Shown one piece after another: positions 23,541-34,590 of a DNA stretch of 64,000 nucleotides. This stretch comes from Delphinapterus leucas. Taxonomy: Eukaryota > Chordata > Mammalia > Artiodactyla > Monodontidae. The notes under the pieces were generated by a model. It searched no databases and was not told the DNA's origin. It worked only from the letters and a program-made list of their open reading frames with translations. The position numbers were made by a program, and so were the translations under genes. Location: assembly GCF_002288925.2 (NCBI RefSeq), contig NW_022098036.1, positions 45,325,204 to 45,389,203 of the forward strand, read 5' to 3'. Each line of letters begins with the position of its first letter. Position 1 is the first letter of the stretch.

Positions 23541-26500
23541 TCACACCAGCAGTGGCTCATCTTCTGCTTCGACCACCCAGACCCCGGGCTCAGCCAGTGG
23601 CACCAGCAGCACATCGTCCTCATCCTCTGGGGACAGGACTGTTGTGTGGGGTCCAGGTGGGGCCCGGGTTGGTCCTGGGGGCCGCAGGCTGGGCAGGAGG
23701 CGGCCTCGCAGGGCCTGTACCACTCCAGACAGCAGTGATGGCTCCAGGGGCGCCGCAGGCAGTGGCCCTGGGGCCTCGGGGACAGTGGGGAAGGCTGGAG
23801 ACGTGCTGGCAGGTGGCAGTGGAGCCTTTACAGGCAGCGGGGGTGCCTGTTCCCCATCCTGCCCACCCACCGCCCCGCCCTCACGGGCTGGACCTGTGCT
23901 GCCGTCTAAGGTCTCAGGGGGAGCAGCAGAAGGTGTGACCTGGGATCTGGTCTCAGAGGTCCGGGCTGGGGGACTGGTTCGAGGAAGCAGGCCCCAGCGG
24001 CGGAGACGGCGCACCAGGCGGCGCATAGAGCGGCCCCGCTGGCGGCGGCGGGTGCCTGAGGCGCCCCCTGGAGTCATGTCCTGGCGCAAGATCTGTAGCA
24101 GAGAACGCAGGTTGCCCAGCACGGAGTTCTGCAAGGAGAGGATGAAGACACCAGAGTCAGAGCGGGTGGGGACGGCCAGAAGGCTGAAAGAAGGAAGGGC
24201 TGGGAGTGGGAGGTGGTCCGGCTGCGGAGGGTGACTTACGTCATTTGGGTTCTCTGTAGGGAAGTCCTCTACAGGTGGGATGGCGCCCTGGGCAATGAGC
24301 TGCCCATAGGAGGGAGGCGCCTGCTGTTGCACAATCTCGGCCTCTGTCCGGGAGAGGGGGGCGAAGATGCTGGAAGGGACGAGGACGGCTCGGTCACAGG
24401 TGCTGCTCACCAGAGCCGCCTGCCCCAGCCTGGACAGGCCTCTTTCTTCTGCACCCAAGCCAGGGCACCCGGAGCTAGGCCACGGCTTTCCAAAGTCATC
24501 TGACATCCCCCTCCTTCCTTGAGATGGCTTTCAAGATCTAGACTGGTCCCCCTCTCAGAGAAGCACGCCTGCCAAGCTAGACAACCCTAGGAGCCAACCC
24601 AGAAGCTGGTCACCAGAACCCGTCCCCAACGTGGGCGCCCTCTGGACTTCTGTGGCTGCACAGGCCCTGTCCCGCCCTCAGTCCCCACGCCTCTACTGCC
24701 AGCTGCATTCCCACTGACCTGTACTCCTGGGTACGAATGGCATAGAGCTTGCAGGTGCAGCCCAGGGCAATGACCAGCAGCAAGCCGCACACGAGGCTGC
24801 CAATGACCGCGGCGGTAATGACCTTGCGGGGCAGGGCATAGGGGCAGTCCCACTCGTCGCTGCCGTCAGCGCAGTCTGGCTGCCCGTCGCACACCCACGT
24901 CTCATACACGCACTTCTCGTCCCGGCACCGGAAGTTGCCAGGCTGGCAGTGCCGACAGCGTCTCTCGTCTGCTCCATCAGCACAGAAGGTCTGGTAGTTG
25001 CAGCGGTCAGCAGGCAGGTAGCAGGCTGTGGCACCGGGGGTGCCAGCGGCCCCACAGGGGTAGTGTCCAGGTGGGCAGCTGGGGCAGTTCTCCTCGTCCG
25101 TGCCGTCAGCGCAGTCCCATGAGCCGTCGCAGCGCTGTGCCTCGCTGTAGCAGCGCTCGCCTAGGCCCTCGCTAGCCCCCAAGCCAGAGCCTAAGCCGCA
25201 GGGTCGGTCCCAAGGCAAGCAGTAGCCCCGCACGTGGTAGGTGGCATTGAAGCCCCGACCGCTGCTCCAGGCGACTGTGTGGTAGTCCACTGTGGCCTGG
25301 CCGGACAGTGTCTCCACGGTGACAGCCTTGCCATTGCTGAAGTGGGTGAGGCTGCGCAGCAGCCGGAGGGTCTCGGGGGGCCCGGCGCCATCATACACGT
25401 GCACTGCATCTCCATAGCTCAGGTCCAGGGCTGTAAAGCGCACCGCCAGGCGCCGGCCATCATGGGGGTCCAACAGCCAGAGGCAGGACTGGGGGTGGGA
25501 GACTGAGGCCAGGTGTGAGTATCCGAGGGAGGAGAAGACCCCATAGAAGTCTTCCAAGGTGTGATTGCAGGGTGGGGTGGGGACAGGGCCCGGGGTCAGG
25601 TTGGGGAAGGGGTCTGAACTGCAACCTGCCTCGTCAGATCCATCGCCACAGGCATCGACCCCGTCACAGCGCTGGACCAAGGGCACACAGCGGTGGTTCA
25701 GGCACTGGAACTCTTCCTGCAGGCACATCAGCCAATCTGCAGAGGCACCATGGAGAGGGGCTGTGAAGCACTGGAGCTGCCAGGATCCTCCCCTCCTCCC
25801 TCAGGCTTCCACTGCCTGTTCTAGTGGCACTACAGACAGCCCTGTCCAGCCCACCTTGGCTGTAGGAGAGCAGGAAGCCCTGGCCCATGGGTGCTCTGGC
25901 CCCAGCATAGCTGTAGGTGATGGTGACGTTGCCTCCAGGCAGCTGCAGAGGGCTGGCAGGTGCCTCGCACAGGGAGATCTGTGGCTGGATGGGGGAGCGC
26001 AGGATTAAGCGCTCTGAGCCACAGGCCAGACGCAGTTTTTGGAACCTACAGGGGTGAAGGAGAGCAGGACGTAAGATATTCTTTTTTTTTTTTTTTTTTT
26101 TTTGCGGTACGCGGGCCTCTCCCGTTGTGGAGCACAGGCTCCAGATGCGCAGGCTCAGCGGCCATGGCTCACGGGCCCAGCCGCTCCGCAGCATGTGGGA
26201 TCTTCCCGGACCGGGGCACGAACCCATGTCCCCTGCATCGGCAGGCAAACGCTCAACACTGTACCACCAGGGAAGCCCCCGTAAGATATTCTTGACCACT
26301 GCTGGCTTCTTCCTCCCCCAGTGTTGTCAGGCCCGTTCTACTCCAAGAAGCACGAACACCTGCTTATCCACAATCCAAATAGCCAAATGAAAATGGAGTT
26401 AGCCAAATTCCTTTGTAATCAAGGCAACAGCCCTAACAGAGGCCTATGGCACCATGAGACCATGAGTACATCCTAGAGCCTTTTGGAAAAACTGCCTTGT

Positions 26501-28497
26501 GTTCTGGACTGAGTTAGAACAGATTCATTGCTTTCCTGTTGTTGCAACACTGTCACCCGAGTCTGGTGCTAGCAGTAACCGGCAATTACCATACAGCTTA
26601 ATTAACCAGAACTCACCATCCCCTTCCCAGTGCCCAGTGGTGAGACCTGAGATCACCATGGCATTCTGATCTCTCTGCCCCAACAACCTCTCCCCAGATT
26701 GCCCTCTCCCTTCACCTACCCTTTTCTGGGTAAATTCATGGGAAGTGAGCTGTGGGAAGCAAATAGCTAGGTACTCAACATGGGCCCCAACCCCACGGCC
26801 CACGGTTGGAGGAGCCCAGGGAGACCTGGACTGTTTAAAAGATCTGGGGAGGGACTTCGCTGGTGGCCCAGTGAATAAAACTCTGCGCTCCCAATGCAGG
26901 GGGCGTGGGTTCAATCCCTGGTCAGGGAACTAGATCCCGTATTCCGCAACGAAGAAGCCCGCGTGCCGCAACTAAGACCCAGTGCAGCCAAAATAAAATG
27001 AATAAATAAATAAATATTTTTTTAAAAAAAAGATCTGGGGAGGCTGAGGAAGGTTCTAAGCTGATGAAGGAATAGATTTGAATCCCAAGCAAGGATGTGC
27101 AATGGATTGAAGGACTCCTCCAAGCAGCCATATCAGAGAGAAAGGACTGTTTCTAGAGGAAAGGACTGTTTCTGTTGTCCTTCAGAGATGACAAGACCCA
27201 AGCTAGATGTCCACTCCAGGCAGTTCCAATTCACCATGGAACAAGCCAGGCTTTTAGGGAAGACTAGGCCAAGTCTAATTCTACTCTTCCCCCTGTTGAC
27301 AGGGATGGAAGTTCCATGGAGAAGATCCCTGAAGTCTTTTCCATGGTAGAGGAGGAGGGGTGGGCGAAAGGAATAGGGTCTTGCTCTGCTTCTCACCTGA
27401 CCGTTACCGTCTGCTCCTTGCTGCCCAGGATGAGCCAGGTACAGTTGGCAGGGGAGCTGCGGCTGTCCCGGCCCACGGGCCTCTGTAAGGTGCCCTGCAC
27501 TTCCAAGAGCACTGCCGGGGGGTCCTCACAGGCTGGAGAGAGAGAGGAAGGTAGGGACATCGGTTGAGAGCCTCTTACCATGCCACGCCTCCTCCAAGGG
27601 CCTGGGTTCTTCAAGAAGGAGCACAGAAACTCCCCTGCCCCAGCGACACACACTCTAGAGGCATAGTCTTCAGCAGGCCCCTGTCTCTCCACACTCATCA
27701 TAGTTCCACCTTAAGTATCAACACCACAAACAATATGAGGTCTGCTTTGTGCCAGCCACTGGGCCAGGAGGAACCGGGAAATACTGTTTCTATCCTCAGG
27801 AAGACTACATTTTGGCTAGGCCGATCAAGGATGGATATTTGGGGAAAAAATACATAACCACCGGCTGAGGGCTTATGCTAGGTCTCAGTTTCTCCATCTG
27901 TAAAATAAAGGGTGGATGAGCTCCACTCTAAAACTATGGTAGGTACTAGAGGAATTCAAGGAAGAGAGAGTCTTTCTCTTGGGTCCTCCCTCATTACCAA
28001 GCCCATGGGACCCCAGGGGCATCCTCTACTCACCAGGATTTGGGAAAATGATCCTGTCTGGGTGGGCCACAGCGTCTCCTAGAGGAAGAGCGAAAAAGGG
28101 CAAGAGTCACGCTTCGGAGTTTTCTTCACCTGAGCGAGTCAAGTAGGAAAGGGAGCCATCTGCGGCTTCCGGGTAGTTTACAGGAAGGGGTGGTGGAGCA
28201 GAGGAAGGCAGCGGTGTGTGACCTCGGAGGAAGGTCCGGCAGCACGGCCTATGGAGTGGGTACGGTGATCTACGGAAGCCAGAGGGAGGCTGCGGGCTGA
28301 GGAGAGCGGCTAGAGAGTTCCCGGGGATTGGGGCAGGCAGTGCCGGGCACGGGCAGGCAGGGTAAGGTGAGGGGCCACGTAGGAGGAAGGGAGCTAGAGC
28401 CCCTGGGCCCGGTGACAGCCCTGGGAGCGGGTTGCCGGGCGAGTAGTCTCGTTTTCGGTTTCTTACCCAGGAGGAGGAGAAGGATGGCCGGCAGCAT
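23541..28497 (-). CDS. LRP10: LRP10, LDL receptor-related protein 10
   Basis: LRP10 is a type I membrane receptor that shuttles between the trans-Golgi network, endosomes and plasma membrane (family knowledge). Exons: 28467-28497, 28034-28078, 27397-27532, 25855-26045, 24719-25736, 24240-24369 and 23541-24128. All are GT-AG and in phase, giving 712 aa against 713 in human as I recall. A short signal peptide (MLPAILLLLLGDAVA) is followed by CUB 1 (about 27-134), LDLa 1 (139-173), CUB 2 (191-306) and LDLa 2-4 (about 307-352, 355-395 and 398-432, with CDGxxDCxDGxDE-type calcium sites). A membrane segment follows at about 440-462. The tail has PPSY, arginine-rich RRRQRGR and RRLVRRLRR, and two DXXLL sorting signals (DDVLL and C-terminal DEPLL) of the kind bound by GGA adaptors. 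The ATG has A at -3. Confidence 0.97.
26084..26279 (-). mobile_element. CHR SINE, long-tailed cetacean-type subfamily, in an LRP10 intron
   Basis: Reverse SINE from a run of about 21 T to CCACCAGGGAAGCCCC. An exact 14-bp target duplication CGTAAGATATTCTT flanks it (26070-26083 and 26280-26293). It lies only about 25 bp from LRP10 exon 4 (acceptor at 26046-26047), so it sits in the branch-point/polypyrimidine neighbourhood of that exon. Confidence 0.95.
26852..27027 (+). mobile_element. CHR-type SINE in an LRP10 intron
   Basis: Starts GGACTTCGCTGGTGGCCCAG and ends in AAATAAATAAATA plus an A run. Exact 15-bp target duplication AAAAGATCTGGGGAG at 26837-26851 and 27028-27042. Confidence 0.93.
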
Positions 28498-29130
28498 CGT
28501 GAGCCGTCCGCAGGTGCAAGAAGAGTCCCGGAGCTTCGGTGGTCTACCCAGTGGGGAGGCGGCGCCGCTCCGGGCGTCCTGCCCTCCCAGTGTCGCCTCC
28601 CCGAGGGGCCTCCATGGCCCGGGCTCCTCGACCGGTGCTCTGGAGGCCAGGGCTGGGGGCGGGTGGGGGGCGGAGGCGGCCCGAGCGCAGGGGCGGTGCC
28701 TCTCGCCAACTTCGGAGTTGTTTTCCCCGGCCGCCGCCTCGCTCTCTCCCGATGCCGGCCCCCGAAGCCCCGGAAATCGGCTGAAAGACCGGCGCTGCGG
28801 CGCGCCCTCGCCTAGAGCCGGCCCGCAGGCCGCGAGCGCCCCGGTACAGGCCTGGCCGCCACCTGCTGGGGCTTGAGGCCACTTCCTCTTTGGGCCAAAC
28901 TTTACCGACTGTCAGCCCCCAGGGCCGGCCCGGGCGCTGCTCAACTTCTCCAGCGCGTCCAGCCCGCGGAACGCGGCAGGGGAGCGGGGGAGGCGGACAG
29001 GCGGCCCGGCACAACGCCCAGTCCCTCGCGCAGACTGTACCCCAGCCAGCCCAGGGGTTGGAGGAGCCCGGGCGGAGGAGGGGGCGGGTGACGAGCCTGG
29101 CCCCACCCCTGCCAATCAACGCGCTCTCCG
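28100..29130 (-). promoter_or_regulatory. LRP10: LRP10 CpG island promoter
   Basis: A CpG-dense, GC-rich block surrounds the first LRP10 exon and reaches about 600 bases upstream of the ATG. No TATA box is seen. The start site probably lies between 28550 and 28900 but cannot be fixed. Long open frames on both strands here come from GC-rich composition. Confidence 0.65.
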
Positions 29131-29564
29131 CCCACCCGACCGTCTTAACGCCTTTCCGGTCGTGCAGGGTCTTGTCACTTGGGCTTTGAAGGCGCTCAGC
29201 TTCTACTTTTAACTCTGCTTTGTTTAGTCCTTTCCGTGTAACGTTAGTTACAGGACACGTCTGTCAAAGGGCAACTGCTTATTCCGTAACTGTCATGTCT
29301 TTCCTTTGAATCCTTAAGCTCTCAGTACTTTTCTTGTCCCAGTGTCTGGGATGCGGTAGCACTTTTCTTGATGAGCCTCTATTATAGCAATTACCACACG
29401 GTGTTGTAACTATTTGTTTACTCCTTCCCGCCCCTGCCCCTCCCCTGCTGTGGAAACTGAAACTTCCTGTAGGCTGGGGCCTGGACTGTTTACCTTTGTA
29501 CCCACAAGGCTTTTCTCCTGCTGAGACACTGTAATTCAATAAAGGAATAAATGTGCCTTCCCTT

Positions 29565-29765
29565 CTTGCTGGCCATGTGATGTTGAGAAAATTGTTTAAC
29601 CTCTCTGTGCTTCTCAATTGTAAAATGGGGTTAATAATGTACAATTCCAAAAAAAAAAAAAATAATAATGTACAATTCCCTCTTAAGGTTATTGTCAACA
29701 TTTAGGGAGATAATACAAGTTGAGCATCTAGGGAGTGTTTCATACACGCTAGCAATTATTATTAT
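29565..29765 (+). repeat. MIR with a poly(A)-only insertion
   Basis: MIR blocks in forward order (TTTAACCTCTCTGTGCTTCTC, GTAAAATGGGG). Inside it, a 17-bp sequence ending ATGTACAATTCC occurs twice (29632-29648 and 29663-29679), separated by only 14 A. Confidence 0.8.
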
Positions 29766-29859
29766 TAGTCACAAGAGATATTTCTAATTTATGTGGGCTT
29801 GGGTTGCAGGTTTCTTGTGGCACTTATAGGTTATAATAGTAAACAATAACAGTAGCAAA

Positions 29860-30085
29860 TAGTTTTTGAGCTTTTTTTCACATTTCAGGCACAGATCTAA
29901 GCACTTTTCAAGTGTTTGCTCTTTTAATCCTCTCCACAATCTTGAAAAGTGGTTATTGTTACTCCCATGTTACAGGTAAGGAAACTCTGGTACAGAGGGG
30001 TTTAGTATTGCCCAAGATCATGGATCTGGTAAATGCTGAAACAAGGGTTTGAAACTAGGCAATCTGGCTTTGGACAGAGTGTACA
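29860..30085 (-). repeat. MIR SINE (ancient)
   Basis: Reverse MIR order: TTTAATCCTCTCCACAA, GGTAAGGAAACTC, GCCCAAGATCATGGATCTGG. Confidence 0.75.
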
Positions 30086-30744
30086 TTCAGAACCTTACTA
30101 CTCTCGCCTCTTTACAAATGGTACAGACAGTTTTCTGTTCATGACATTTGTTGTTGACATCAGTTTTGATGTGTTCAAAACTGAGACCTCAGCAGGGCCT
30201 GAAGCCATAGACTTGGCCATAAAAAGTCCTTCTGCCACTTGGATCTTGGTCCCATGCCAAGGGAACTTGGTTCCTTGGTCTCTCTCTGTTCCCTACTATA
30301 GCCCTTGGGATTAATGAGGGGTGAAATAGAACCCTAAGTGTGGGAGGAAGATGTTGAATAAAGGGAAGCAGGGCAGAGAGGTTGGGGAAATTAAAAATAC
30401 TTAAGTCCTGAAAGCCATCATGGAAGTTTTAGTTGAGTGCAGGCTGTGTTCTCTATGCTGGCTACTTAGCAGATGCCTGGAACTTGTAAGAGTTCACTTT
30501 AACTTCAAGGAGCTTACAGAATAGTTGGGAAGAGAGGTCAGATATATAAATTTAAAAAGTCAGCCATGGGGAGTACTTGGGAGTGGGCTTGTGGGGAGTT
30601 TAGAAATGAATTTAGAAATAAAACTGGAAAAGTGGTGGCGAGATGGGAAGAGTTGTAAGGGGCAGGAGGAGGAGGAAGAGCCCATGGTCTGGAATGCTGA
30701 ATAAACTAAGATTTGGAAAAAAAAAAAAATCAAGATCTAGGTTG

Positions 30745-31040
30745 GGGACTTCCCTGGTGGCGCAGTGGTTAAGAATCCATCTCCCAATGCGGGGGACACG
30801 GGTTCGAGCCCTGGTCTGGGAAGATCCCACATGTCGCGGAGCAACTAAGCCCATGTGCCACAACTACTGAGCCCACGTGCCACAACTACTGAAGCCCACA
30901 AGCCTAGAGCCCGTGCTGTGCAACAAGAGAAGCCACCGCAAGGAGAAGCCCGTGCACTGCAAAGAAGAGTAGCTCCCGCTCGCCTCAACTAGAGAAAGCC
31001 CACGCACAGCAATGAAGACCCAACGCAGGCAAATAAAAGA
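30745..31040 (+). mobile_element. CHR-2-type SINE
   Basis: GGGACTTCCCTGGTGGCGCAG start with repeated CCACAACTACTGA blocks and a GAAGACCCAACGCAGGC end. An A13 run lies just before it. Confidence 0.92.
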
Positions 31041-31261
31041 GTGAATTTGAGCCAAAAGAAAATAGGAAGAAGTGAAAGAGAACCTATAATTAGTTTAAGC
31101 TTTAATTCGTTTAGTGATTTTAAGTGTCCAAGCCCATATATATCACACTGTAGACCAAGGCCATTTAGAAATGGGTCTGTGGAGATGTTCTTGGAACTCT
31201 GAGAAATTGTGAAAAGTACTGGAAAATGGGCAGGTATTTGGTTTTCAAAATGCCAGTATCT

Positions 31262-31587
31262 TTTTTTTTTTTTTAATATTTATTTATTTTTGGCTGCGTT
31301 GGGTCTCCGTTGTGGTGAGCGGGGGCTACTGTTCGTTGTGGTGCACAGGCTTCTCATTGCGGTGGCTTCTCTTGTGGAGCATGGGCTCTAGGTGCACGGG
31401 CTTCAGCAGTTGTGGCACGTGGGCTCAGTAGTTGTGGCTCACGGGCTTTAGAATGCAGGCTCAGTAGTTGTGGCTCCCAGGCTTAGTTGCTCCGCGGCAC
31501 GTGGGATCTTCCCGGACCAAGGCTCGAACCCATGTTCCCTGCATTGGCAGGCGGATTCTTAACCACTGCACCACCAGGGAAGTCCCA
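31262..31587 (-). mobile_element. CHR-2-type SINE
   Basis: Reverse SINE from a T run and TTTTTGGCTGCGTTGGGTC to CACCAGGGAAGTCC. Target duplication CCAGTATCT at 31253-31261 and 31588-31596. Confidence 0.92.
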
Positions 31588-31596
31588 CCAGTATCT

Positions 31597-31790
31597 AACT
31601 TTGATAGAGTACTCACCATATGTTTGGCACTCTTCTCAGCACTGAACATATATCATCTCATTTAATCCTCACCGCACCTCCAGGAAGTAGGTGTTATTTT
31701 TGTCCTCATTTTATAATTGAGGAAACTGAGTCACAGATAGGTTAGATAACTTGCTCAAGATCAAACTACTAGCATGTGCAGCAGCCAAGG
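31597..31790 (-). repeat. MIR SINE (ancient)
   Basis: Reverse MIR blocks: TCATTTAATCCTCACC, TTGAGGAAACTGAGTCACAG, AACTTGCTCAAGATC. Confidence 0.75.
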
Positions 31791-31794
31791 TGCT

Positions 31795-32640
31795 CTGGTC
31801 TGAATGTTTGTGTCCCTCCCGCCACCCCCAATTCATCTCTTGATTTCCTAACCTCCAAAGATGATAGTTTTAGGAAGTGGGCCTTTGGGAGATGCTTCGG
31901 TCATGAGGTGGAGCCCTCAGAATGGAACTAGTAAAAAAGGCTCTAGAGAGATCCCTAGCCCTTTCCACCATGTGAGGACATAGAAAACACTGACTGTGAA
32001 CCGGGAAGAGGGCCCTCACCAGAAGGTGACTATGCTGGCACCTTGATCTTGGGCTTCCCAGCCTCCAGAACTGTGAGCAATAAATTTCCCTTGTTTATAA
32101 GCTACCCAATTGGTTGTATTTTGTTATAGTGGCCTGAATGGACTAAGATGGAAACTTGGTACTGAGAAGTCGGGGTGCTGTTGTTACAAATACATAAGAA
32201 AGTGAAAGCAGCTTTAGAACGGGGTGATGGGCAGAGGCTGGAAGACTGGAGGTGCATGCTAGAGAAAGCCTACATTGCTGTGAATGGACTGTTAAGGGTG
32301 GTTCTTATGAGGGCTCAGAAGAAGAGAGCTACAGAGAGAGACTCAATCTCTCAAGAGAATACCTAAGTGAACAGATGTTGGTGGAAATATGGATGGTAAA
32401 GATTATTCTGATGAGGTCTCAGAAGGAGATGAGGAAGACACTGTTGGAAACTGGAGGAAAGGCGATCTTTGTTATAAAGGGGCAAAGAACTTGGTTGAAT
32501 TGTGTTCATGTCCTAGTGTTCCGTGGAAGGTAGAACTTGTGAGGAATGAAATTGGATATTTGGCTGAGGAAATTTCTAAGCAAAGTGTTGAAGAAGCAGC
32601 CTGGTTTCTCTTGGATGCTTGTAGTAAAAGATAAAAATGA
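31795..32640 (+). mobile_element. MLT1-type LTR and internal fragment (ERVL-MaLR, ancient, broken)
   Basis: The LTR part (to about 32150) reads like MLT1A: CTGAATGTTTGTGTCCC, GGCCTTTGGGAG, CCATGTGAGGACA, a CCTTGATCTTGG block, and GTGAGCAATAAATTTCCC with its poly(A) signal. Sequence to about 32640 resembles the MaLR internal region (AAACTTGGTACTGAGAAG). I saw no second LTR. Open frames are short and carry no recognisable retroviral protein. It is a dead, old copy. Confidence 0.75.
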
Positions 32641-32689
32641 TTCAAAGGTGGAATTGTTCATCAAAAAGGACACAGAACTTAAAAATTTG

Positions 32690-32884
32690 GAAAATTCTTA
32701 TCACTATCTAACATACTATATTTTACTCACTTATCATGTTTATTCCCTGCACCACACACAAGAATATAAGTTCCATAGGGGCAAGGATCTATTCTTTTAC
32801 TGGTGAATCCCCAGTGCCAAAGGCAATGTCTGGCATAAAGCAGACAATAAATAAATATTTGTTGAATGAATGAATGAATGAATC
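32690..32884 (+). repeat. LINE L2 3' end with TGAA tail
   Basis: Typical L2 end: CCCCAGTGCC, TCTGGCATAAAG, AATAAATATTTGTTG, closing with four GAAT repeats. Confidence 0.8.
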
Positions 32885-32894
32885 AGTGACTGCC

Positions 32895-33130
32895 GATCAT
32901 AGGCATCACGTGGCATCACGTGGATTATGTCTTTTAATCCACTCAACTACCCTTTGAATTATTGGCCCTTTTTTTTTTATTAGCCCATTTTAAAGATGAG
33001 GAAATTGAAGCTCTGGGAGGATACACAGCTTGCTGAAGGTCACCCTACCAATAAGTCATAAAGGCTGGATCCAAACCCAGATTGTGTAACTCCAGAGTCC
33101 TTGTCCTAACCACTGTGTGGTACTGCTTCT
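32895..33130 (-). repeat. MIR SINE (ancient)
   Basis: Reverse MIR: TTTTAAAGATGAGGAAATTG, then the tRNA-like part CTCCAGAGTCCTTGTCCTAA and CCACTGTGTGGTACTGC. Confidence 0.8.
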
Positions 33131-34032
33131 CTGGGAAGCTACATTTTAAAAGACTGACAAAATGATTTAATCCAGAGGAGGGTGATAGGAATAGTGAGGG
33201 GTCTCTAAGCTGCTCCGTATGAAAGCTGTTTATGGAAGAAGAAAGGCTTTTCACCTAAAAAAAAGCTTAACTGTAGTGAGCGTTTGTATATATGAAAACT
33301 AGATCCAAATATTTGAAGAGCTGCAGCGTGGAACAAGAATTTGTTTACTCTGTACAGTCTGAAGGGCAGAAACTGGAATTAACGGAACAAATAAAGATAG
33401 TCCCTGCTCAGGGTAGAGGAGCTGAAGGCACAGTTAGGGTTGATGCAGAGGGATACCAGCCCTGGGCTTTCAGGGCTCCTTGAAAACCCTGTGACTTGTG
33501 GATTGTAGGATGGCAGAAAGTCCGGGAAGACAAGAGCAAAGGAGCTTCTCAAAGCAAGCTGTGTTAGATGCTAATACAAGGCCAAAGAAAGTGAAAGCAG
33601 AGAGGAGGCCTGGGGTGGGAAGAAAGGGGTCACGAGGGCCTTTTAGGGAGAAGTTTCAGTAAATGCCTGGTTGGGATGCAGACATAGAGGTTGGGTTAAA
33701 AAGAAATGACTGGGGAAGGAATACAGACAGCTTTTGGAAAACCTTGGCTTGAGAGAAAAGGGGAAAATGAGAAAAATCTTTCAAGACTGCAGCAGAATCC
33801 AGGAGAGCTTTTCAAGATGGGGAAACCTGTGTGTTTGAAGGGAATGGGGATTGAAGACTCTACCATATGTTGATGGGAGTAAGTTTCCTTGTGCTTTGGA
33901 AAGAATTAGATGCCGGGTCAGGGACACCCCTTGGAGGTTTGAGAACCACCTCAATCATGTCCATTTTGGGGGCCTCGGGTGTATTAAAAAATTAAATACT
34001 AAGACTGTTTTCAAAATATTTGGTGTATTTTA

Positions 34033-34258
34033 TTTATTATTTATTTATTTATTTTAAAAAATATTTATTTGTTTATTTTGGCTGCACCAGGTCTTAGCTG
34101 TGGTACACAGGCTCATAGTTGCGGTACTGCGGCATGCACGCGAGATTCCCCGACCAGGGATCCAGCCTGGGCCCCCTGCATTGGGAGTGCAGACCAACCT
34201 GGGCCCCCTGCACTGGGAGTGCAGAGTCTTACTCACTGGACCACCAGGGAAGTCCCAA
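34033..34258 (-). mobile_element. CHR-type SINE with an internal 32-bp tandem duplication
   Basis: Reverse SINE with TTTGGCTGCACCAGGTC and a CCACCAGGGAAGTCCC end. A 32-bp unit containing GGGCCCCCTGCA occurs twice in tandem (34162-34193 and 34194-34225). Flanked by copies of TTTGGTGTATTTT (34019 and 34259). Confidence 0.9.
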
Positions 34259-34272
34259 TTTGGTGTATTTTT

Positions 34273-34590
34273 TAAAAATTAATTAATTAACTTATTTATT
34301 TATCTTTCTATTTTTGGCTGCGTTGGGTCTTCGTTGCTGCGCACGGGCTTTCTCTAGTTGCAGCAAGTCGGGGGGCGCTACTCTTCTCGTTGCGGTGCGC
34401 GGGCTTCTCACTGCAGTGGCTTCTCTTGTTGCGGAGCACAGGCTCTCTCAGTGCGCAGGCTCAGTAGTTGTGGCGCACAGGCTTAGTTGCTCCGCGTCAT
34501 ATGGGATCTTCCTGGACCAGGGTTCGAACCCGTGTCCCCTGCATTGGCAGGAGAGTTCTTAACCACTGTGTCACCAGGGAAGTCCCCCAA
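34273..34590 (-). mobile_element. CHR-2-type SINE inserted at the same target as its neighbour
   Basis: Reverse SINE from an AATTAATTAATT-rich tail region and TTTTTGGCTGCGTTGGGTC to CACCAGGGAAGTCCCC. Flanking copies of the target are at 34259-34272 and 34591-34604. Confidence 0.92.

Noticed and set aside
23509..24234. 241-codon plus-strand frame opposite LRP10
   Set aside because: It is the antisense shadow of the last LRP10 exon.
31795..32640. Possible active endogenous retrovirus
   Set aside because: Only one old MLT1-type LTR and a decayed internal part are seen, with no intact retroviral gene.
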